Shown here piece by piece: positions 56,543 through 64,000 of a stretch of 64,000 nucleotides of DNA. The notes under the pieces were generated by a model. The model ran no database searches and was not told where the DNA came from. It worked only from the letters and a program-made list of their open reading frames with translations. The position numbers and the translations under genes are program-made. Positions within the stretch are counted from its first letter, which is position 1. Each line of letters begins with the position of its first letter. Location: the NCBI GenBank assembly GCA_036426205.1, contig CM071573.1, forward strand, positions 73,196,580 through 73,260,579. Direction: 5' to 3'. This DNA comes from Ascaphus truei. Lineage: Eukaryota; Chordata; Amphibia; Anura; Ascaphidae.

Positions 56543-57505
56543 TCACTGTGTGCCCTCTCTAGCTCTCTCCTTTCGCCTCTCAGCCGACGTGGGCACAGTC
56601 TCCCAGTCTGCTGGACATGGAGGACGTGGCTCTGGGCTCCCCGGGTTGGTAGCTATAGCAGCTATTCCCAATTTTTTTAGAAAAGCTGTTCCCTCTGATA
56701 GGTGTTTTAGGGCATGGGGGCGGCCATTCTTCACCACCACGAGGGCAAACGGGAAGGCCCATCTATATCTAACGTCCTTGTCCCGCAACACTCTCGTGAT
56801 AGGCTGCAAAGCCCTCCGTCTCTCCAGGGTTATAGGGGATATGTCCTGGAATACTGCCATGGTTATTCCTTCATAAGTCACTGTTGGAGTTGCACGTGTG
56901 ATTTTGCAGATCTCCTCCTTGGTCTTGTAGTGGTGTAAACGGAGGATCACATCTCTTGGTGGGTTATTAGGCATTGGGCGCAACCTCAGGGCGCGATGGG
57001 AGCGATCCATTAGCAATTCAGCCTCTGACTTGCCTGGCATAATGGTGTTCATCCACCGGCTTATCAGGACTTCAGGATCCAGAATCTCTTCAGGGATCCC
57101 CCTTATGCGTAAGTTATTTCGCCGGTCCCTATTTTCGCCGTCCTCCTGCCGGTTTTCTAATTCTGCCACTCTAGCTTCTAGTTCCCCCATCCTCTTATTG
57201 GTTTCTAGATGGCACCTGGAACTTTCCTCCATTTTTTCCTCCAGCTCGTTTGTGCGCGTGCCGATCTGTAAAATGTCTTTCCGGAGGCTCTCCACTTCTC
57301 CTCTGAAGAAAGTCTTGAGGTCCGTTAGAAGCCGGGCTATCTCTTTTTTTATTATCCCTGAGTCCTCTGCCGAGGTCCGCTCCATCTCCGGAGCGGAATC
57401 AGAGTCGGAGACCGCCGTGTTCTCTCCCGGCCGGGCCTTTCCTGCACCCGTGAAGTAGGAGCGCACGTCCATTTTGCGCTTTTTTTTTTGCCTTGTCGTC
57501 GCCAT
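56543..57505 (-). CDS. L1 ORF1 protein (RNA-binding chaperone), intact frame
   Basis: 320 residues, ATG at 57505, uninterrupted. N-terminus is basic (KKKRK) and disordered to about residue 50. Residues about 50-125 form a heptad-rich coiled coil (EVESLRKDILQ ... LEARVAELENRQ), the trimer stalk. From about 129 comes the RRM, with the hallmark RRNNLRIRGIPEE. The C-terminal domain (DISPITLERRRAL ... YRWAFPFALVV) follows. In L1 biology this protein coats the L1 RNA and is needed for retrotransposition. The length is normal for non-mammalian L1. It is the only intact gene of the element. Whether it is expressed is unknown. Confidence 0.9.
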   Translation of the reverse strand: MATTRQKKKRKMDVRSYFTGAGKARPGENTAVSDSDSAPEMERTSAEDSGIIKKEIARLLTDLKTFFRGEVESLRKDILQIGTRTNELEEKMEESSRCHLETNKRMGELEARVAELENRQEDGENRDRRNNLRIRGIPEEILDPEVLISRWMNTIMPGKSEAELLMDRSHRALRLRPMPNNPPRDVILRLHHYKTKEEICKITRATPTVTYEGITMAVFQDISPITLERRRALQPITRVLRDKDVRYRWAFPFALVVVKNGRPHALKHLSEGTAFLKKLGIAAIATNPGSPEPRPPCPADWETVPTSAERRKERAREGTQ

Positions 57506-57674
57506 TACCCCTTGTATGTGGTATGTTAATGATCCGCGGGGGTTCGTAACCTCAGCGCTGTGCTTGAGAATCAGGAAGTTTTATTCAAAATGTCTTTAAT
57601 TAGCTTTTGGTGCCGGCGGGTAGCGGAGCCTTTAAATTACACCTCCATCACCATACCCGCCGCGCATGCGCCTC

Positions 57675-57691
57675 GTTTTAATATAATTTTT
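57675..57691. repeat. 17-bp target-site duplication of the L1, 5' side
   Basis: Exact copy of 50984-51000. Confidence 0.95.
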
Positions 57692-58835
57692 AATGCACTA
57701 TGAGCGTTGTGTGCTGTGTCTTTTGTGTATTTTGTCTAAACTTCTGGGGGGTGTTGAAGAAGTAGTTAATTCTACGAAACTAGTTGGATGTAACATTCTA
57801 TTGCCTTATATCTGCTTACATTGGCCTTTGTCTATGTATTGGCCTGTCCTGTTTTTATTTCATCCTGTGTGCTGTTTTGGACACTTGTGAGAGACTTTGT
57901 AAGACTGTTCAAACTTCCCTATTGAATCCACCACTGCTGTGTAGACAGTGACGTCATTACACAGCGTCCCGCGACGGAGCGGCATCGTGGCACGCTGAGG
58001 GCACCCCAGCAAGCTGCGTTTTAACCTCTGTGCAGAGGATACACCTGCCGAGGTACAGGAACAGCTTCATATCGGCCAGGAAGCAGGAGCGATTTCACCG
58101 AGCCCCAGTACCAGCTGCTGAACCTGGCTGCATGAAGGGAAATCCCCTTGGGAGTGAAAGACTGACGTCCTGCCCCAGAATCAACTGAGCTGCATCAGCA
58201 GAGGGAAGCAAGCACCTGATTCTACAGTTAACAGCTGCCGAGTGGTAAACAGTGTGATACACACTACATGCCTTTTACCAACTTTTTTCATGTACGCAGA
58301 TATATTACCCCCTTTTTAATTCTATAATATATTGTTGAATTTGCTTCACTATTTGGCGTTGTGCGCTGTTTTCTTTTGTTTCCATTCTCTTAGTGTGTGT
58401 GGGGTGCTGAGCCACCCCTGCGTTTACAGCTGCAGACGCCATTATCCCCAACACGGTTATGTGGCACTTATTATTTAATGTATAATTATCTCACTGTGGG
58501 AGTTGTGGTTTAATTTTTTATAAAAAATTTTTATCACTAAATTGATGGTATAGTCACTGCACTGTATATATTTATACATTTAAACTTTATAGGTAGTAAG
58601 GTAGTAGCGCACAGTTTTGTTTTTTGTTTTTACTGTCATGAGCATTGTGTGCTGTGTCTTTTGTGTATTTTGTCTAAACTTCTGGGGGGTGTTCTGAGCC
58701 ATCCCTGGTATCACAGCTGCAGATGCTCCAACTTATTTAGTGTCCATAAGGTCACGTATTAATTACATTACATTTTTCACTGAATCACTTCACGTTGTGT
58801 ATTGATTGTAGTTGCGCACTTAATTTCCTCACCTC
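57692..58835 (+). mobile_element. Penelope-like repeated modules
   Basis: A module with GCGTTGTGTGCTGTGTCTTT and TCTAAACTTCTGGGGGGTG begins near 57703. A near-identical copy starts near 58638 (GCATTGTGTGCTGTGTCTTT) and a diverged one near 58359 (GCGTTGTGCGCTGTTTTCTT). Copies two and three continue into CTGAGCCACCCCTG / CTGAGCCATCCCTGG and CAGCTGCAGAYGCC. 57930-58250 is GC-richer with GTGACGTCATTACACAG. It is likely the other side of the element entered by the L1. No coding region. Confidence 0.5.
57750..57790 (+). ncRNA. hammerhead-like motif D, degenerate
   Basis: TTGAAGA (57754-57760) in place of CTGATGA, stem II GTAG/CTAC with a TTAATT loop (57762-57775), then GAAACTAGTT (57776-57785). 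The first core base is changed (C to T) and stem I does not form. A decayed relative of motifs A and B. Confidence 0.4.
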
Positions 58836-58840
58836 TTCAC

Positions 58841-59279
58841 ATCCTACATGTGTGTTTTGAAAATACTTTCATCATTTAAAAAAAAATAAACTCTGAATAA
58901 CATTTTTAATGTGTTATAATGTAATAAGCATTTTTTGTTTCTATAGCAACCATTTGCAAAGTCACATCCCCTTCCTCTTCCCAAACAGGCTCTGGCACAC
59001 CCCTTTTTAGCCCTGCCTTCTCTATAGCAGTGCACCAATTGTATCTATTGACTGCCTGGTCACGTGATCTTCCTCACAGAACTTTGCATCTTTGGTCCTC
59101 TTCTGCTGCAATGACAGCCATTTAGTGAACCCCTGAGACAAATCTTCACGATTGATCTCAGGAGAACGGATTGATTGACAACTTAGCTAATTACTTATCA
59201 TTGTGTGGATTGTATTGATGCACATATTAAAGTGGGGGAAATAAAAATAAATAAATAAAAGGCAGCTTGGACTGCTGCT
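58841..59279. mobile_element. TTAA MITE, left end missing
   Basis: CATCCTACATGTGTGTTTTG at the left matches the internal part of 48729-48858. The right end GGCAGCTTGGACTGCTGCT is followed by TTAA (59280-59283). The left terminal repeat is absent. Confidence 0.6.
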
Positions 59280-59283
59280 TTAA

Positions 59284-59946
59284 AATATTACAAAAATAGT
59301 GCCAAACCTGTCATTTTCAAAAATGCACTATTGCATTCCCTCATTCTGATAGCCATCGCATTTCCAAGTTTATTTTTTGAAGAGGGCATCAGAAGTTAAT
59401 GCGATAATGGCAGTATCCTTATGAGAACTACATTGCATGTATAAGAAATATTATTTCAGACTTTTTCAGTGAACAGGTATTTATTTAATCAGTTCTTATT
59501 TCACTCTAATATTTTATAGATAGGTCTAGGGGGGATTTTGCTACAGACAAAGATAAAATACCGTATGGTGAATTTCATTAAATGTATCCCTGTAAGCAGA
59601 TCACGGATCATTTGCTATTCAGTAAAAAATGACTACTACAGTATTTTATTAGGTGTTCCATGTATTTAAACTTAAATGAACACGACACATTTGTAGAATA
59701 ATCATCAGCTGTAGCTGTTATCAAGAATGCACCAGCAATAATCTCCTGTTAGTGTTACTTTATGGGGCTTATGTACAATAGTTAAGAGGGTGAACTCCTA
59801 CAAATCTTATTTAAAATTTTAGTACCATTCTGCCCCATGGTTCGGCATTTCGGAAGGTTTTTTTCATGCTTCTACTTCCGTATGCGTGCACTGTGAGTCA
59901 TCTTACACTCCAAGGAACAGAATGCTATTTATGTCCCGGAAGGGAT
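59284..59946. other. anonymous AT-rich DNA
   Basis: Nothing recognised. Confidence 0.6.
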
Positions 59947-61487
59947 TTATTTATTTATAAAATATTTTACCAGGAAGTAATACATTGAGAGTTACCTCTC
60001 GTTTTCAAGTATGTCCTGGGCACAGAGTTAAGACAAATATACATGTTTATAAATACAGTTACATAATGAGCAGGGTATACATTATATACAAGACATTGCA
60101 TGCACAGTTAAAGATCATTTGTATTATGGGCGTATGAAACAGTTACAGATCACATTAAAATGTGTGACAGCCTTAGATTTGAAAGAACTTAGACTGGTGG
60201 TGGATGTAAGAGTCTCTGGTAGGTTGTTCCAGTTTTGGGGTGCACGGTAAGAGAAGGAGGAGCGGCAGGATACTTTGTTGAGTCTTGGGACCATGAACAG
60301 TCTTTTGGAGTCTGATCTCAGGTGATAGGTGCTGCATGTGGTAGGGGTGAGGAGCTTGTTCAGGTAGCTGGGTAGCTTGCCCATAAAGAATTTGAAGGCA
60401 AGACAGGAAAGGTGAACTTTGCGCCTAGACTCGAGTGATGACCAATCTAGTTCTTTGAGCATTTCGCAGTGATGTGTGTTATAGTTGCATTGGAGAACAA
60501 AACGACAAATTGAGTTGTAGAGGGTATTAAGTTTGCTAAGGTGGGTTTGAGGTGCCGAGCCATATACTATGTCTCCATAGTCAATAATTGGCATTTGCAT
60601 CTGCTGTGCTATACGTTTTCTGACCAGGAGACTTAGGTAGGATTTGTTCCTGTAAAGTACCCCTAGTTTGGCATAGGTCTTGGTTGCCAGGGTATTAATG
60701 TGCATCCCGAATGTTAAGTGGGAGTCAAACCATATGCCCAGGTATTTAAAACTAGTAACAGGAGTTAGGGTGGTGTTAGTGTTGGTTGTAATCTGGAGCT
60801 CAGTCGCTGGAAGCTTTAAAAATTTAGTATTGGTCCCAAACACCATTGTTACAGTCTTGTCAGTGTTTAAAAACAGTTTGCTTTGGGAAATCCAGTTTTC
60901 GAGTCTGAAAAAGTCAGACTGAACTACGTGTTCAAGGTCAGAGAGGCTAGGGCTGTGTGCATATAAGATTGTGTCATCTGCATACATGTGTATTGAGGCT
61001 TCCTGACAAGCTGTGGGAAGATCATTGATGAACACTGAGAAGAGTAGGGGCCCCAGAACAGAGCCTTGCAGGACGCCACAGGTGATATCCAGGGGGTTGG
61101 AGTTAGAGCCTGAGATGGACACATGTTGGGATCTACCTGATAGGTATGACTGAAACCAGTTTAAAGCATGCTTCCCTATTCCAGAGCTCTGGAGTTTGTT
61201 AAGCAGGATAGCATGATCAACAGTATCAAAAGCCTTTGCAAAATCTAGGAATACTGCACCAGTGAGTTGTCCCCGTTCCATTCCACACTGGATTTCATTG
61301 CAAACTTTTAGCAGGGTAGTTACGGTAGAGTGTTTGGGGCGAAAGCCGGATTGGAATTGGCTAGGGAAATTTGTCTTGTTATAGTAATCGCTTAATTGGG
61401 AGTGGACACATTTTTCCATGACTTTGGATAGGATTGGGAGAAGGGAGATTGGTCTGTAGTTGTGTGGCAATAGGTTAGCCTATTAGT
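59947..61487 (-). mobile_element. CR1/L2-group LINE, 5'-truncated
   Basis: The 3' end on the minus strand is TTACTTCCTGGTAAAATATT then TTATAAATAAATAAAT (59947-59985), a short A/T repeat tail. The coding part occupies 61470-60124. The element is cut at its 5' side within the reverse transcriptase. At the break there is a small hairpin, AATAGGTTAGCCTATT (61468-61483), followed by a T run. No target duplication was found. Confidence 0.85.
60124..61470 (-). CDS. LINE reverse transcriptase, C-terminal 448 residues, unbroken
   Basis: Non-LTR reverse transcriptase of the Jockey superfamily (CR1/L2 group). It starts at block 2 (NYRPISLLPILSKVMEK), so the endonuclease and first RT block are lost by truncation. 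The apparent start codon (TTG) is not a true start. In order: FRPKHSTVTTLL, the catalytic Asp in FLDFAKAFDTVDH, GVLQGSVLGPLLFSVFINDL, the catalytic YADD (HMYADDTILY), then FKYLGIWFDSHLTF and a C-terminal part ending at the stop at 60124. No stop or frameshift over 448 codons suggests a young insertion. It cannot move by itself. Confidence 0.9.
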   Translation of the reverse strand: MPHNYRPISLLPILSKVMEKCVHSQLSDYYNKTNFPSQFQSGFRPKHSTVTTLLKVCNEIQCGMERGQLTGAVFLDFAKAFDTVDHAILLNKLQSSGIGKHALNWFQSYLSGRSQHVSISGSNSNPLDITCGVLQGSVLGPLLFSVFINDLPTACQEASIHMYADDTILYAHSPSLSDLEHVVQSDFFRLENWISQSKLFLNTDKTVTMVFGTNTKFLKLPATELQITTNTNTTLTPVTSFKYLGIWFDSHLTFGMHINTLATKTYAKLGVLYRNKSYLSLLVRKRIAQQMQMPIIDYGDIVYGSAPQTHLSKLNTLYNSICRFVLQCNYNTHHCEMLKELDWSSLESRRKVHLSCLAFKFFMGKLPSYLNKLLTPTTCSTYHLRSDSKRLFMVPRLNKVSCRSSFSYRAPQNWNNLPETLTSTTSLSSFKSKAVTHFNVICNCFIRP

Positions 61488-61559
61488 TCCTTTTTTTTTT
61501 TACCACTAGAAATATTCTACAAAAAATTAGATTAGAACCAATCTTGTTAAATAACTTAA

Positions 61560-61838
61560 AGTAGCAGTTCAAGCAATATCCTACATGTGTGTTTTTTTTT
61601 TAAATATAAATCAGTTCTGTACTGTGAGAAAATACTTGTAGCATTTAAAAAAAATGTTTTAAAGACATTTTGTGCAAGAACAGAATTAAATAACCCTGAG
61701 CAAGCGATCGATTACAGGAGAACGGATCGATCTGCAGCTCATCTAATCACTTGTCAGTGTGCAAATTTTATTGATGCACACATTGAATGGAAAAAATATA
61801 TATATATATTTTTTTTAAATGGCAGCTTGAACTGCAGC
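61560..61838. mobile_element. TTAA-target MITE (AGTAGCAGTTCAAGC ends)
   Basis: TTAA at 61556-61559 and 61839-61842. Left AGTAGCAGTTCAAGC, right GGCAGCTTGAACTGCAGCT (inverted AGCTGCAGTTCAAGCTGCC). The interior contains TATCCTACATGTGTG and CAGCTCATCTAATCACTTGT, shared with 58841-59279. 279 bp. Confidence 0.82.
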
Positions 61839-61842
61839 TTAA

Positions 61843-62120
61843 TTGTGAGGTTACATTTCCCTCAATGGAAAGAAAATGGCTGTCAAACCTCGACCAAACA
61901 GGAAGCTGGGAGCATAATCTGTTGTGGCTTCCTATTGGACAGCTATTTAAATTCCCTTTAAAATCCAGGTTGTGTGTAACCACCAGTAAGGATCTCTGGA
62001 ATCAGTGGTCCCCAGAGCTGAAAATAATGCGTTTCAACTCTGGACCTCAGTTCCAATCCTGATTGATCCATTACATTTACTACACAGTAAGCGAGTATGG
62101 TATTTGTGTTCTCTTTTATA
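61843..62120. other. anonymous DNA
   Basis: Short non-repetitive stretch between the MITE and the LTR. Nothing recognised. Confidence 0.6.
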
Positions 62121-63152
62121 TGTAACCCATGTCCCCCCCCCCCCGACACAGATAGCTATCTAGGGTGTAGTGAGGGCTGGCTACATGTACTTGGGTGGTG
62201 CGTACCTGCTTGGAACAGGAGGGCCTGAGTCTCCCGCGTTGGTGTTGGGGACAACAGGACCAGGCTTCTGGGGTATTGACCTTCATTCTTTAGCAACGGT
62301 GCAGCGCCTCCATTCTCTATAATCCCCAGGGATGTCGGGTAGGACCCTTACAGAGAAAGAACCCTGGTCCCAGGGTGAATGCTCCAGAACTCACACACAG
62401 TCTTAGGTAAAACAGCAGCAATGTCTTTATTCTTTGGTAACACTTGAGGTAGTACACAGCAGTTCATACACTTCGGCAGTGCTCCCAATTGTAATCCCTC
62501 CTTCTCTCCTCTCCTTCTCCTCCAGACTGTATCTCTGCAGGATGGTCTGGATGGGGCCTCAATACCCCTGCCTCCACTCCCCCCAGGGTAAGCCCTTTGG
62601 GTGAGGCTAGATGACTTTCCCCTCACCCCCTAAACCGGGTGAGGGTCATTGGTCCACCTCTATAGTTCGGTCCGCTCTACTCAGAGGGGCTCGTAGTATC
62701 TCTCCAATCACCGTTCTCACTCTACATGTGGTCTCTCAGTTCATTCATAGCTCTGCTGGGCCCTACTCCGCTTCAGACCAGCATGTCACTCGCAGGATAT
62801 CACTCCACAGACTGACAGTTCTTCCACTGCAGAGAACAGACACACTGCTCTCCAGACTGACTCTCCAGCCAGACACTCCACTCCAACCAGGCAGCTTTCA
62901 GAATGGACTCAACCAACTGACACACCACACACACAGGACAGCCCACTAAATAGAGTTCAGCCCCGCCCCTCATGATGTCAGCAGGACCTCCCCTCTGTCT
63001 AGGCCTGTACAGAGTCAGGGGGGCCCTCCTCTATCACTCCAGGCAGGGCGTGAAGGGGGAAAACCCATGGTCACTACTGGCACCTGCCGTTACCAGGGCT
63101 TACTCCAGTAGGAGAAGGATAAGTAGCCCGTTCTTACTTTCAGGGGGCTACA
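62121..63152 (-). mobile_element. 3' LTR of an LTR retrotransposon, minus orientation
   Basis: On the minus strand it begins TGTAGCCCCCTGAAAG at 63152 and ends ACATGGGTTACA at 62121 (1032 bp). A polyadenylation signal AATAAA lies at 62431-62426 with a GTGTGTGAGTTCTGG-type downstream element. GGAGGCGCTGCACC (62312-62299) is shared with the LTR at 41396-43167 at the same distance from the 3' end. The purine tract at 63153-63162 abuts its start, which marks it as the downstream LTR. A run of about 13 C near 62132 is prone to sequence error. Confidence 0.85.
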
Positions 63153-63162
63153 CTCTCCCTCT
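63153..63162 (-). promoter_or_regulatory. polypurine tract
   Basis: AGAGGGAGAG on the minus strand, immediately upstream of the LTR TGTAGCC start. It is the primer site for plus-strand DNA synthesis in LTR retrotransposons. Confidence 0.85.
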
Positions 63163-64000
63163 AGTGGAATCCAATGGTCCCCACTTGGACCTACTTTTAG
63201 CAGCACCATCCTGCAGCGAAGAAACCTGGGAACATGAACACAACATGGCAGTTTATTCATAGACAATACCCAGTGAGGTAACATCTCCGTAACATAGTTA
63301 CTCCCAACTGGGAGAACAAAAAATAATAATGCTTCGGATCAGGCTTCCGTATCCTTCTACCATTATGGTCAGTTATGGTCACATGATATGACTGTACAGA
63401 CCCAGACTCAGGCCGATATATTACATTGTGCATGTATATGCCCCATCCTATACTCCAGATCCTGACCAACTCACTGATCCTGTCCTGATTATGGTTACCT
63501 GCCTTACCAAATTTCATCCGCAAATACTCCTGTACGCCTTCTCGGAGCCAACTATCCCTGTTCTCCTCGATTTTCTCGCATTATGGGTTCAGGCACATAA
63601 GGGTATTCATACCCATGGGACTGCTTATACCTAGCCACGATGGCACTGTCTGCTCGGCTCAACTTAGTCAAAGTCTTCCGACCCGCCCTGCTAGGCAGCA
63701 CCCAAAACTCCGGTTCTACAGGAGCAACATCGTCATATAATATGCTCGGTCCCTTTGGAAGAATGAGTTTCTGCTCTATCTCCCTGTACCGATGCTCTAG
63801 TTCATCCGCCACCTCCTGGGGAGTATAGGCACCTACCGCCCACCAATAATCGACTATGTTATTTCTGATGAGGACAAGACAAACCTGGTGCGGTCCATAC
63901 CTTCATGGTACCCGGTGAACAGGGGTGCCACCACTTGTCACGGTGCTCGTACTCTGCTAAGGGGCTACCTGTATCTATCTCCGACTCCACTTGCGATGAG
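63163..64000 (-). mobile_element. internal 3' region of the LTR retrotransposon, runs off the window
   Basis: Sequence between the polypurine tract and the window edge. It contains one unrecognised open frame (63902-63552). The rest, 63163-63551 and 63903-64000, shows no pol domains. The element must continue beyond 64000. Confidence 0.65.
63552..63902 (-). CDS. unrecognised frame in the LTR retrotransposon
   Basis: 116 codons are open on the minus strand after a TGA at 63905-63903, with no ATG. Notable features: RNNIVDYWWAVGAYTP near the start, an acidic/basic helix (EVADELEHRYREIEQKLI), PVEPEFWVLPSRAG, and a Tyr-rich YKQSHGYEYPYVPEP near the end. I do not recognise a reverse transcriptase, integrase, protease or zinc-knuckle motif. 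Its position just upstream of the 3' polypurine tract suggests a third ORF, an internally deleted element, or a piece of gag. It may be one exon or a fragment of a larger frame. Confidence 0.45.
   Translation of the reverse strand, partial: RYGPHQVCLVLIRNNIVDYWWAVGAYTPQEVADELEHRYREIEQKLILPKGPSILYDDVAPVEPEFWVLPSRAGRKTLTKLSRADSAIVARYKQSHGYEYPYVPEPIMRENRGEQG

Larger units (their letters stand above)
51001..57674 (-). mobile_element. full-length L1/Tx1-type LINE, nested in the Penelope-like region
   Basis: 6674 bp between perfect 17-bp target duplications. On the minus strand: 5' end GAGGCGCATGCGCGGCGGG with an NRF1-type site (57662-57671), a 169-bp leader, ORF1 (57505-56543), an unusually long 1.37-kb inter-ORF block, ORF2 (55170-51382, broken), a 3' untranslated region with a 13-G tract on this strand's complement (51303-51315), and a short A tail at 51001. 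Completeness and the perfect duplication show a fairly recent single insertion. ORF2 lesions show the copy is now dead. Confidence 0.93.

Noticed and set aside
52851..57458. Plus-strand frames of 142-245 codons over the LINE
   Set aside because: They are antisense shadows of L1 ORF1, ORF2 and the GC-rich inter-ORF block. The one plus-strand signal worth keeping is the ATG and splice donor near 56290-56326, listed as a finding.

Overview
The window looks like an intergenic or intronic stretch of a vertebrate genome, most likely an amphibian and probably a frog. The evidence is the mix of repeats: L1/Tx1-type and CR1/L2-type LINEs, a Tc1 transposon, many small hAT, PIF/Harbinger, mariner and TTAA-target MITEs, kilobase-long LTRs of the TGTAGCC...GGTTACA type, a CORE-SINE, and Penelope-like pieces with hammerhead-ribozyme motifs. 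The species cannot be fixed from the sequence. I found no convincing host protein-coding gene, tRNA or rRNA. Almost every open frame longer than 150 codons belongs to a mobile element or a simple repeat.

Layout. 0-2.3 kb: AT-rich tract, then a decayed L2-like LINE (+) cut by two MITEs. 2.3-15 kb: mostly anonymous AT-rich DNA with small hAT, Harbinger and TTAA MITEs, GA-rich minisatellites and a CR1 remnant. 15.3-20.5 kb: two related LTRs facing each other. The right one carries a Tc1 element whose transposase region is duplicated in tandem (876 bp, the copies identical as far as I can see). 20.5-33.8 kb: anonymous DNA with two near-identical mariner MITEs, a CORE-SINE and foldback repeats. 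33.9-34.9 kb: solo LTR with a 4-bp target duplication. 37.5-38.3 kb: two hAT MITEs inserted into the same 8-bp target. 39.6-40.6 kb: two Harbinger MITEs. 41.4-43.2 kb: a long solo LTR inside an AT microsatellite. 43.2-45.9 kb: a hAT-ended block full of simple sequence. 48.2-58.8 kb: a Penelope-like cluster with four hammerhead-like motifs, a 643-bp inverted repeat bounded by a 15-bp duplication, and a nested full-length L1 (6674 bp, 17-bp target duplication). 59.9-61.5 kb: a 5'-truncated CR1/L2-type LINE with an unbroken reverse transcriptase. 62.1-64 kb: the 3' LTR, polypurine tract and internal end of an LTR retrotransposon on the minus strand, running off the window.

Most interesting points: the hammerhead and inverted-repeat Penelope-like cluster; a CpG-rich, promoter-like block between ORF1 and ORF2 of the L1, with a Kozak ATG and perfect splice donor on the opposite strand; the duplicated Tc1 transposase; the double hAT hit; and a strong excess of the heptamer TACTGTA/TACAGTA. 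The catalytic changes in the L1 (YAED) and in the Tc1 (second Asp replaced by Ile) mark both as dead copies.
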